Assembly (NCBI GenBank): GCA_003971905.1
Contig: RSEE01000049.1
Location: 434,001-498,000, forward strand
Length of the DNA: 64,000 nt
Origin: Moniliella sp. 'wahieum'
Taxonomy: Eukaryota > Basidiomycota > Moniliellomycetes > Moniliellales > Moniliellaceae
Direction of reading: 5' to 3'
Positions 55,670 to 64,000 of the stretch are shown piece after piece. The notes beneath the pieces are model-generated. The model saw only the letters and a list, made by a program, of their open reading frames with translations, did no database searches and was not told the DNA's origin. Both the position numbers and the translations under genes were made by a program. Position 1 is the first letter of the stretch, and the number at the start of each line of letters is the position of its first letter.

Positions 55670-56403
55670 TTAAAGGTCAGCCTTCGCTCCCTCTGTCTTG
55701 GGAGTGTCGTCCACAAGCTGGCCCGACTTGACGATGGTGACGTCCTCCTTGGGGCGGTCCGCGGGGCCCGTGGGAACCTTCTCGATGTACGACACAACGT
55801 CCATGCCATCAATCACGCGGCCAAACACGACGTGGCGGCCGTTCAACCAAGGGGTAGGGACAGTGCAAAGGAAGAACTAGAACAACAAATTAGCATCAGG
55901 TGTGGCCGAAGTGCATCACGGAAACGTACCTGGGAGCCATTCGTGTCACGACCAGCGTTGGCCATCGAAAGAACACCAGGCTTGTCGTGACGGAACTTGA
56001 AGTTCTCATCGGGGAAACGAGCACCATAGATGGACTTGCCACCACGGCCATCGCCCGAGGTGAAGTCACCACCCTGGATCATAAAGCTGGGGATGACACG
56101 GTGGAACTTGGAGCCCTCGTAGCCAAACCCGTGCTTTCCGGTGCTGAGTTCGAGGAAGTTGGTCGCCGTCTGTGCACGCAGTGTTAGTAGCTTGGCCTTG
56201 GGGAACTGTCGATCCGAACAGATCACCATACCTTGGGCACATCCTTGCCGTAAAGGCCGACGACGATGCGGCCGATGCTTGCCGCCGTGCTCCATGTCAA
56301 AAAAGACCTTGTCGGTAACTTCGGGCTCCGGATCCGCGTGGACTCCGCCAAAGAGGCCAAGAGCGAGTGCCAAAAAGAGGGTGACAAGCACGAACAGACG
56401 CAT
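55670..56403 (-). CDS. ER-type cyclophilin (peptidyl-prolyl isomerase B)
   Basis: The start ATG at 56403 opens a clear signal peptide ([20 protein letters not shown]). Cyclophilin core: [14 protein letters not shown], then after intron 1 (GTATGG...GTGCACAG) [20 protein letters not shown] and [20 protein letters not shown] (catalytic Arg and Phe), [20 protein letters not shown] and [14 protein letters not shown]. Intron 2 (GTACGT...TTCTAG) leads to [19 protein letters not shown] with the cyclosporin-contact Trp. Tail: [14 protein letters not shown], stop at 55672-55670. The terminal KADL may serve as a non-standard HDEL-like ER retrieval signal; this is inference. A break occurs in the GRIVVGLYG region near 56270. 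Divergent from MOB2. Confidence 0.93.
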
Positions 56404-56793
56404 GACGAGGGGGGAGGGGAAGCGGGTGTGGTGGTGGGGGGGAGGGATGCGGGATGGTCTTCCACGTGCCACGTGGGCGTTGCTTCGCTGCAGCGGGCTC
56501 GCACGGCCCCTCGCTGCGAGATTCCGCCTGCCGCCAAAGTTGAACATTCAAATGTCCTAATTCAATCACAGCGCCACAATGTTTGCGCCGAGACTGGCGC
56601 TGTGGCCGGGTGGCGCGGCTGCCTGCGTGGCACAGCAGCCATACCCAGTTTAAACTCCGTACTCGTGGGTGGGTTCTGCCGGGGTTGCGGTCCTCCGTGC
56701 AACCACACCCCGGCCAAGTCGGAGGCTCAACACCACCCCGACGCTCGCTCGCCTCCTGCGTTCCCTTGATTCCTCTCGCTCGTCTTCCCAACC
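56404..56793. promoter_or_regulatory. Divergent promoter of cyclophilin and MOB2
   Basis: 390 bases between opposite start codons. CCACGTGCCACGTGG, an overlapping pair of CACGTG E-box-like words, lies at 56462-56476. No gene seen. Confidence 0.45.
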
Positions 56794-57771
56794 ATGAGTT
56801 TTTTCAAGTCGATGGGACGGTCTGTCCGCCCAAAGGGCGCTTCTCCCCGGCCCGACCGCGACGGCTTCTCTCCTGCCCCAGCCACTGACGGTGCCATGAC
56901 GAGCGTGGCGGGCCAACCGGCCGGCAAGCCACTGTACTTGTGCAACCCGTTTGTTCGATCCTCCCTCATTAAAGGATCGTACAAAACCATCGTTGTGCTT
57001 CCCAAGTATGTCGATCAGCGCGAATGGGTCGCAGTCAACCGTACGTTGTCTTGCTCCCTTTCCTAGTGACCCATCTAATCCCCCTCCGCCCCTCCATTGT
57101 CCCCCTTCTGCAGTGTTCGACTTTTTCAACAACCTCAATCAGTTCTATGGCGTCATTACCGAATTCTGCACTGTCCGTAACAACCCCACCATGAGCGCTG
57201 GCGTCGGTCTGGACTACACTTGGGTCGACCAGAACCGCAAACAGGTAAAACTCCCGGCGCCGCAATACATTGACTACGTCATGACCTGGGTCGGTGGTTT
57301 GCTTGGCGACGAGGCCACCTTCCCTACCAAGGCGGGTAAGCACCCCCCCCCCCCCCCCCTATCCCCGTTTGATTCCGCAGAGCAAGGACCCTTACTCTAC
57401 TTTTTGATTCGCTTTCCAGCTCGGGACTTCCCCCCACGTTTATGATCACGGCAAAGCATGTTTATAAGCAGCTTCTTCGCGTATTTGCTCACATTTACCA
57501 CGCTCAATTCTCTTGGCTTTTGCATTTGTGCTGCGAGGGACACTTCAACAGTCTCTTCGCTCACTTCATCGCCTTTGGCAGCGAATTTGACCTTTTTGAC
57601 TTTGAAGAGTTCCGCACCTCGGGTCGATCGACGGGGAACGCGTCGCAGGCCAACACCGTGTCCGGGAATGGATACCCAGGTGTATGCGATCTAATTGTCA
57701 AGTGGACCGAGATGGAGATCCTCCCCGAAAAAGTCTTAACCAAGTCGATCCCGCAGATTGCCGGGGCATGA
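56794..57771 (+). CDS. MOB2-type kinase activator
   Basis: MOB proteins bind and activate NDR/LATS kinases; Mob2 acts with the Cbk1/Orb6 kinase in polarity and wall integrity. The start ATG at 56794 gives MSFFKSMGRSVRPKG, then KPLYLCNPFVRSSLIKGSYK and TIVVLPKYVDQREWVAVN, followed by an intron at 57041-57113. Next: LFDFFNNLNQFYGVITEFC, NPTMSAGVGLDYTWVDQNRK, LPAPQYIDYVMTWVGGLLGD and EATFPTKA, then an intron at 57336-57419 that includes a long C run. Next: FPPTFMITAKHVYKQLLRVF, AHIYHAQFSWLLHLCCEGHF and NSLFAHFIAFGSEFDLFDFE. The VKGSxKTIVxLPKYVD and FPTK blocks fit Mob2 better than Mob1. A C6 run at 57430-57435 breaks the frame just after the second intron. The tail VKWTEMEILPEKVLTKS ends at TGA 57769-57771. 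Confidence 0.92.
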
Positions 57772-58443
57772 ACGTTGAGCGCTGAATCACAGCAGCATCC
57801 CTGTATTCAGCTCCCTTGCCCTCTTCAGGCCTCCGTCTGCTGCTGCTCTTGTATCAAATACCACCAACTTGACCATGCTTATCGTGATCTATTTTCGCTC
57901 ACTGGTTGTAGTGTTAGTAACCCATCGATGGATCGACACCCCAGCCACCCGAGGGGGCAACGGTGCTGTAGGGTGCAGTTGGCTGGTTGTCTATGCTGAG
58001 AGCTAGCTCCTTTTTTCTCACCCTATTCTTACCCTGTCTCTGCCCTTTGAGCAGCGTGAGGCACGGGATGCACTTCGCGAGAATCATGTAGATAAAGCAT
58101 GTGGTGCAGGATGCATGATGGTCCAGTACCCAGGGGCTCGCAGTTTTCCCTGTCCCAGCCTTAATCTCTGTCAATGACATGGATGGAGAGGGGCAATGGG
58201 AAGAAGAATAGGGAAGGGTTGACGTCATTGAAGTTTCACACTGCGGCTGGTGCGCCACTCTTACAGGATTTGGTTATGCGGGACGTTTGGTTCCGAGAAC
58301 TGATGACGGCTCGCTCTCGCTCCGCTCCTCAGCTTCCTCAGCGCGTCAGCTCGATCCGCCACCACCGCTACAGACCAAGGCAACATTTGTCTGTTGGCTG
58401 CTTTTCTTGGTTGTCTACTATCACCTGCGTGATCTTTGAAGCC
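57772..58443. other. Intergenic region, no gene seen
   Basis: 3' flank of MOB2 and promoter of the thioredoxin-fold gene. A GATGCATGATGG word lies near 58108. Short open frames have no motifs. Confidence 0.45.
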
Positions 58444-59203
58444 ATGCTCTCCCGCCTCGTTCTTCCTCGCGCCGCCTCGCGCCCTCAGATATCTGCGTTG
58501 GCATCTTTCTCTCTTGCGCCGTGCGCACTCGGCATCTTCTCGCCTATTACACACCTCGTCTTTGGCGCCTGCTGCGGTGCGTGCCACTCCCCGTCAAGGC
58601 AGAGGTTGGCTCGCCTTCGGCGGCCTCCGACCCGGTGCCCCCGCAAAATGACCATCCGCACCCCCGCATTTGGCTTGACACCGATTTGAAAACCACTATG
58701 ACTCTCTTGCTCTCCCAAGCCTCCCAAAATAGAGACTCGATCCCGGCTGAGGTTCAAAAGGGCTGGGACACGAAGCGCATCGAAACCAAGAACTCATTGA
58801 TTACATTCTACAGTGGTCAGTCAGAAGCGTACAAGAGCGACCTCCTTCCAGTTCTAGAGACCCTGGCGCGGGATGATGCGCTGGACACGTCGCTGATTAC
58901 CATTGATGTGGACAAGACCCCCAAGATGGGCGAGGCATTTTCGGTGGTTTCGCTCCCTACTGTATTTGGAATGTACAATGGCATGGTCGTTCGGAAAAGT
59001 ACGTACGATGCCGATGCGATGTCTTCCCAGTACTAACTTTCTGATGATATTTAGTCCCAGACGTCCCTGCCAAGGCAGAGGCCCTTCTGCGCCAGTTCAT
59101 TCACGACCTGGGCCCACTGGCGGAGCTTGACCAAAAGAAGGCTGAAGCCGAAGATGCCAGCGGCGCTGATAATGCTGATAACTCCAAGACCAACAAGGAG
59201 TGA
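58444..59203 (+). CDS. Thioredoxin-fold protein lacking CxxC, probably mitochondrial
   Basis: The start ATG at 58444 gives MLSRLVLPRAASRPQISALA, an Arg/Ser-rich presequence, with at least one break near 58520-58620. The mature part reads KRIETKNSLITFYSGQSEAY, then LLPVLETLARDDALDTSLIT, IDVDKTPKMGEAFSVVSLPT and VFGMYNGMVVRK. An intron runs from about 59000 to 59054 (GTACGT...TACTAAC...TTTAG), followed by IPDVPAKAEALLRQFIHDLG and an acidic tail NADNSKTNKE with TGA at 59201-59203. The beta-strand/cis-Pro pattern (VDVDK...F.V.SLPT) is thioredoxin-like, but the usual WCGPC place reads SGQSEAY, so no redox dithiol is present. A chaperone or assembly role is possible; not recognised further. Confidence 0.7.
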
Positions 59204-59531
59204 AGATTGATGTATATGTGTTGGTTTTCTTGACAACAACCCACGTATTATATTTGCCTGCTGTCGCGGGTGCTATCGTCTTATCTCGTGTATGGATGGG
59301 AGGACGAAAGCACTATTTAGCGTTGCTCCATCTGAAGATTGGACGAACTTTAAAGAAGGGTTTGCTGTGGCGAGAGGCGAAAGCCGCCAATCAACGATAT
59401 ATACACTGCAGCGAGGTGGATCAATTCATCACATATTCACAACTAGCGGGTGCTCCGTCTGATGAAGCAGGAATATTTCATTTCTTCCTTCGCTACGCTC
59501 TTCTTCACCACCACCATCCTCTTGCTGCAAC
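59204..59531. other. Short intergenic region
   Basis: 328 bases between tandem plus-strand genes. A TATATA word lies near 59397. Nothing else seen. Confidence 0.4.
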
Positions 59532-60298
59532 ATGACGACACTAGCACCACTTGCGCGGGCCGAACCTCCCGGCAGTCCTGATGAAATTCGAGCGTACGAG
59601 GACCAAGGCCGTGTATCGAAGTGGGTGCATCATTCTCTCCAAACCGTGCGCGATGGGTTGCTGCAGGTTGGGCTGGATGGGTCCCAGCCATTGGCGGCGC
59701 GCATTTTGGGCTCGTGCTGTGTGTGATCTGAGGATGAGAAGTGTTCTATTGTGCTGGATTTGTATTGACCGGTGCATGGGAAGTTTTGGTGGCCATTCCC
59801 GTCTCCATGACCAACACTTACCGCCCCTACATGTCGTTTGAGGGGGAAATGTGGAAACCACCCACGACCGACAAACAAGGCCGGCCTTTATCCCCCACTC
59901 AACAAAAAGCGGCTCGGTTGCTGGTCTCCATGAAGCGGGCCCAACACGATGCCAAAATCAGACGACAGCGCTTACCTGCCTTTTGGCAGCTGTTGGGTAT
60001 GGCCGGCATCTGCTTTTCGTCCGGCTATATCTCTGATCCCAAGCAGGGCGGCGACGCCATCAATGGCGCAGGCATCCTCACATCTTGGTCGGCCATTTAC
60101 CTCCTTTGCTTTGGTCGTCGAGTCACCCGCCCCGCCACATTTGCCCTAACCTCAGCAACGACCGTGTTTGGCTTGCTTACCTATGGCTCGTACTACTATG
60201 GCACTGCTAGTTGGCGCGATGCCCTGCCGGGCCTATCTCGTCGGATCGAAGGCAAGCCATTGCCTCCGGGTGGCACAGGGGCGCTTCGACTAGAATAG
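59532..60298 (+). CDS. Multi-pass membrane protein, Aim19-like
   Basis: The start ATG at 59532 gives MTTLAPLARAEPPGSPDEIR, then a soluble part (VSKWVHHSLQTVRDGLLQVG). After a break near 59725 comes a hydrophobic segment (VFYCAGFVLTGAWEVLVAIP). A hydrophilic loop (YRPYMSFEGEMWKPPTTD, LVSMKRAQHDAKIRRQRLP) precedes three membrane segments: FWQLLGMAGICFSSGYI, GAGILTSWSAIYLLCFG and TFALTSATTVFGLLTYGSYY. The NGAG(I/F)xxxWSAxYLL stretch after an acidic residue resembles fungal Aim19, a small mitochondrial membrane protein whose loss alters mitochondrial inheritance. The assignment rests on that motif and the helix layout only. The tail ends GTGALRLE at TAG 60296-60298. Confidence 0.55.
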
Positions 60299-60545
60299 AA
60301 GCAATGCGAATTCAACTATGTACTTGCATCGCTACTTGGACATGATGAACCGGACATAGGAGTATAGTCATTCGGGACAAAATCAAAAAGGGCACGAAAG
60401 ACTTCCGAATACGGGCCAAAGGAGGTTCACGGTCGAAGAAGAAAAAATAAACGGGTATCAACGAATGGGAAAACCGAACGAAAATGGACTGGGCTCAATC
60501 ACGAATCAAATGAGGCGATATGGACATATCTTCCCGAGGAGACGC

Positions 60546-63180
60546 TTAGAGGGTTGCGAGCGAGGCCCGGGTGGGCTTCTTGAGGGTCTGCTTCTTGGCC
60601 AACGCCACATCGTGAGGCAGGGCCACCACAATGTTGCGCGAGTTGTACCCATACTCATCTTGGACAACCGTATCGGCGTAACGGCGGATCTGGTAGTCGT
60701 GCGTCTTGCCTCGCTTAACCGACTCAAACGACCACGCAATAACAAACGGCCCTGACGAGGTCACAATCGAGGTCTCGTCGTCCTCTCCCACATCGAACCG
60801 AGCCGGGGTGAACTCGACGCCCTGGCCCATATACGCGACATGGTGTGGCTTAAGCTGCAACCGGCGCGGAACAGGCTTCGAGTTGGCAGGGAATGATTTG
60901 TCAAAGCCCAAACTACCCGCCCAGCGACCATCGCCAATCAGAGTGTCGATAAGCAAGAGATAAGTCTTGCACGTCGCCAAAACGTACCGCCCGTCGGACG
61001 TGACGTCCACTCCAGTGATCGGGTCACCCAGCGCAGGAAGCGCCGTCTTGGCATTCTTACCAATCTTGTCGAACAAACGCAAGTCACCCTTGTTGGAAGC
61101 GACCACGAGTCGCCCAGATGCATCGGTGGCAGCCGAGGAAAAGTCAGCCTTGGTGGCATACTGCTTGAACTGACTGTCGACCAACTTCTGGCCCGATACA
61201 CGAGGGTCAATCCGGTAGACCGCGTTGTGGCTTGTACCAACCAGTGTCTGCTCGGATGTCATCTGAGCGAACTTGGCCGAGGGGATCACGTTGGCCACTT
61301 CGACGTCCTCATGAATCCCCCACTCCTCAACCACCTTTCCATACTCCAAATCCATCTTGAAGACCGAGTGTTGGTTGCTAGGATCCATCAGTACCATAGC
61401 CGTATCCGAGTCGTGGAGCATAGCCTTGCGCGGGTTGAATGCGTTGCCCCCCGGTGTGGAGACATTGTTGATCGTCGTCGAAAACTCTAGGCCAGGCTGG
61501 CCTCTGAGCCATTAGACGTCTTAAACACTCCAATCCGGTTACCGCGCACGACGAATGCACGATCGTTCTTGTAGCCAATCGCCAGCTGGGAGTTCAGTTC
61601 CCTAGCCAAGGCGTCCGTCTCGTTGGGCATCCCCTCCGGCGCATCTCCCTCATTGCCCGCGTCGTCTTCTGGTTCCTCCTCCTCAGAAACCTCGTCTTCC
61701 TCCTCGATCGGGTTAATGGTCTCACCCAGTGCTTGGTCGATCGCCGCATCGTCCTCCTCGTCCTGGTCTGCGTCGGGCATGTCGACATCTTCCTCATGCT
61801 TCGTAGAGGTACTTCTGCTCATCCGGCTTGAGCTTGGACAGAGGAAGTTCATTCAGGGTTTGCCACAGGCAAGCGCTGAATCCGTGCTGGAACTGCTCGT
61901 ACGCTGGGCGCTTGTAAAAGCGCAATAGCCACGAGTAGTACAGCACCTTTCCTTCGTCATTGGTGGTAAAGTAGTTCCATACTGCACTCAGATTGTCCGC
62001 AGCAAAGTTCATGTTCATGTCTGCCGACACACGCTGAGAGAGCCAGAGCCGGCTCTGTCCATCTTCTTTGGGGGAAGACTGAACAGTCATCCAGAACATG
62101 TACTGGCCGGCTTCCACGACCTTGGCAACAGCGTTCTTCTCCTGGCTCATAAACAATCCCGAAGCCTCGTCATACAAGTACAGATCCGCGACCGCTTCCA
62201 CTGCCACAGGGTTGCCTGTTTCTTCAGCCCCAGGCACAATGGGGGGCAGGTTCTCGGTCGGAGCGGCCGGGACCAATGGTTTGCTCTCTGACACAGACAC
62301 CGCCGCAGTCGATACAACGCTTACATCCCCGCGCCCGCCGCCTCCGTTGCCTCTGTATTCTTGGCTGGGGTAGCAGGGGCCGATGGGGCAGCCACTGACT
62401 TGGCTGCAGGTGTGCTGGCTGACTCTGTTGAGCCGCAGTGGAGCGCGCTGGGGTAGCAGGAGTGCCAGGGACCGACGGGGCTGCCACCGACTTTGCCGCA
62501 GGCGTGTTGAACTGAGTCGATGGGGTCGCACTGGGGCGCAGTGGGGTGGCCGGAGCGGCGGGGATCGAGGGATAAAGACGGGGAGGTTGATATTGAGAGC
62601 ATCGAGATCCTCATCGGAGGCCTCCTGGTGAGGACGGTTGTACTTGCGCTCGTAGCAGCACTGGAGGTAGGTCACCTCGAAAATCGAGCGGGTTACGGCA
62701 TTGACCTGCTGTCCATCCACGACAAACTGGTACAAGTCTTCGTCCGGCGTGTCAGTGGCAGGAGTGGTAGGCGAAATGAGGGCCGACGAGCTCATATCCA
62801 ATTCTTCACCCAGATCACGCCAAACCAATGTCGGCTCGTCCGGCTCATCCGTATCGTGTGCGCCGGGATCAGCGCGCAAAGTGGACAGGCGGAAGGCGAG
62901 CGAAGGGTCAATGAGGAACGATTTTTCGTCGTCTGACTCATCGTCGTCGTCGAGAAGTGCCTGTCACCCTCATCGTAAGCGCGGGTGATGACCAGCTGGT
63001 AGTTGAAGGGGATGCTGGTGCGGCGGATGGTGGCGACGGCGTCCTTGTAGATGCACTCACGGGCGCTCTTGATCGCCCCGGAGCGGACGAGAGGTAGAGC
63101 GCACCCGCAGGAATCTGGATCAGCTCAGCGTTGTTCTCGTCGCCCCAAATTTTGCCAAAGAGGGACTTGAGCATGAACAT
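60546..63180 (-). CDS. VID27: VID27 family protein
   Basis: Named after vacuole import and degradation mutants; the molecular role is poorly known. The start ATG at 63180 gives MFMLKSLFGKIWGDENN, then AELIQIPAGALYL and a PH-like N-terminal part broken by frame errors (IRRTSIPFNYQLVITRAYDE near 63030-62970). Middle: LVWRDLGEELDMSSSALIS, DEDLYQFVVDGQQVNAVTRS, IFEVTYLQCCYERKYNRPHQ, a Thr/Ala/Pro linker, then VADLYLYDEASGLFMSQEKN and WLSQRVSADMNMNFAADNLS. An acidic stretch (PDADQDEEDDAAIDQALGE) follows. The C-terminal beta-propeller-like domain is well kept: MLHDSDTAMVLMDPSNQHSV, KVVEEWGIHEDVEVANVIP, DPITGVDVTSDGRYVLATC, PHHVAYMGQGVEFTPARFDV and TSSGPFVIAWSFESVKRGK. Stop at 60548-60546. Breaks lie near 63080, 62940, 62580-62350 and at the 61800 and 61495 junctions. 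Confidence 0.92.
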
Positions 63181-63445
63181 GACGGGCAAGGGTACCAGGA
63201 GATGGTGGCGTGAAAAAGAAAGCTGTGGCGAGATGCGATGGCTTTGACGGGCGTTTGAACGTAGAACAGCCACCAACGCAAAGAAAACATTGAAGCCACG
63301 TCTCCCAATTCCGCTGGGGTCCGGGCGCCAGCGGAATTAGATGTGGCGGACTGGCGACGCGTGGACTATATTGGCGGTTGGTACTGTAGGTCCTGAGTTG
63401 CCCTCTCCACCCCGCCGCCGCCACCACCACCTCGCCTCCTCCATC

Positions 63446-64000
63446 ATGCCGCCCAAGGCCGACTGGGAAAAGTACGAAAAGCCCGACAGGACTCTACCGA
63501 GGACGATGGCCCCATTGTGCCGCTGGACGAGAGTGACATCCAGATCCTCAAGACCTATGGCCAGGGGCCTTATGCCCGCGCACTGAAGGATATTGAGAAG
63601 GAGATCAACGATGTTCAGAAGCGGGGTAAACGACAAGATGGGTGTGAAAGAGTCTGACACGGGGCTTGCTCCGCGCAACCTGTGGGATTTGGCAGCCGAC
63701 AAGAAGCGGCTGGAGGAAATGGGTCATCTGCAAGTGGCCCGCTGCACCAAGATCATCCGCGGTACCCGCCTGAACCCGCTTCCGGAAGTGGTGGGGCAGG
63801 TGGGGAAGTGGTGGATTGAGCGACTTGATGAACTCCATGTCACCCTTTGGTCGCTCCCGCGCGCCCAAGGTGGACGAAGAGGATAAGTACGTGATCAACA
63901 TCAAGCAGATGCCAAGTTTGTTGTCTCGCTCAACAAGAACGTCGCACCAACCGACATTGAAGAGGGAATGCGGGTTGGGGTGGACCGCAACAAGTATCAA
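63446..64000 (+). CDS. RPT1: 26S proteasome regulatory ATPase RPT1, N-terminal part (cut by window edge)
   Basis: AAA-ATPase subunit of the 19S base ring that unfolds ubiquitylated proteins. The start ATG at 63446 gives [13 protein letters not shown], then [37 protein letters not shown] (coiled coil), [40 protein letters not shown] and IIRG. After a variable loop (PFGRSRAP) come [33 protein letters not shown] and VGVDRNKYQ at the right edge. [11 protein letters not shown] and [14 protein letters not shown] are specific to Rpt1. The Walker motifs lie beyond the window. Breaks: near 63490, 63625, 63800 and 63914 (ATGCC for ATGGCC). An alternative intron GTACCC...CCAAG is less likely. Confidence 0.93.

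Noticed and set aside
1-64000. CRISPR arrays, rRNA genes, bacterial operons.
   Set aside because: None seen; the regular repeats present are eukaryotic coding repeats or microsatellites.

Overview
The window looks like nuclear DNA of a fungus, most likely a basidiomycete. Many of the genes are single-copy eukaryotic housekeeping genes. Introns are few and short (about 45-85 nt) with GTRNGT donors, CTAAC/CTGAC branch sites and YAG acceptors. Genes are packed densely on both strands. Fungal families are present: VTC1, VID27, a Kre9/Knh-type GPI protein, EBP2 and a POT transporter. The subphylum (Ustilaginomycotina is my guess) is inference.

Layout. 1-11.7 kb: a GLFG nucleoporin (-, cut by the left edge), DNA polymerase delta subunit 4 (+), the splicing factor CWF19 (-), a J-domain chaperone (+), a MAPEG protein (+), ribosomal protein eL31 (-) and EBP2 (-). 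12.7-15.2 kb: a POT/PTR2 peptide transporter (-). 15.2-19.3 kb: a gene-poor stretch. 19.3-20.9 kb: a membrane-anchored adhesin-like protein (-). 21.7-26.3 kb: a young LTR-bounded element with a 5-bp target duplication. It carries one long repeat-rich coding region and no reverse transcriptase that I can see. 26.7-28.5 kb: NUP42-type zinc-finger FG nucleoporin (+). 31.5-36.4 kb: a sterol/fatty-acid hydroxylase, GAR1 and a Kre9-like GPI protein (all +). 37.8-45.7 kb: a coiled-coil protein, VTC1, a peroxisomal-type adenine nucleotide carrier and a lysine-methyltransferase-like protein (all -). 46.5-64 kb: cytochrome b5 (+), eIF3d (+), a GPI-anchored hydrolase-like protein (-), TRM6 (-), mitochondrial uS15 (+), ER cyclophilin (-), MOB2 (+), a thioredoxin-fold protein without CxxC (+), an Aim19-like membrane protein (+), VID27 (-) and RPT1 (+, cut by the right edge).

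The genes do not form a pathway. Several share short divergent promoters: nucleoporin/POLD4, CWF19/DnaJ, TRM6/uS15m, cyclophilin/MOB2 and VID27/RPT1. Most conserved genes contain one or more one-base frame breaks, often at G or C homopolymers. The protein reads on correctly in another frame after each break. I read these as uncorrected assembly errors, so gene spans are given across the breaks.

The two most unusual signals are the LTR element without pol and a family of intergenic heptamer repeats. In each heptamer tract the unit is a 6-bp palindrome plus one spacer base.
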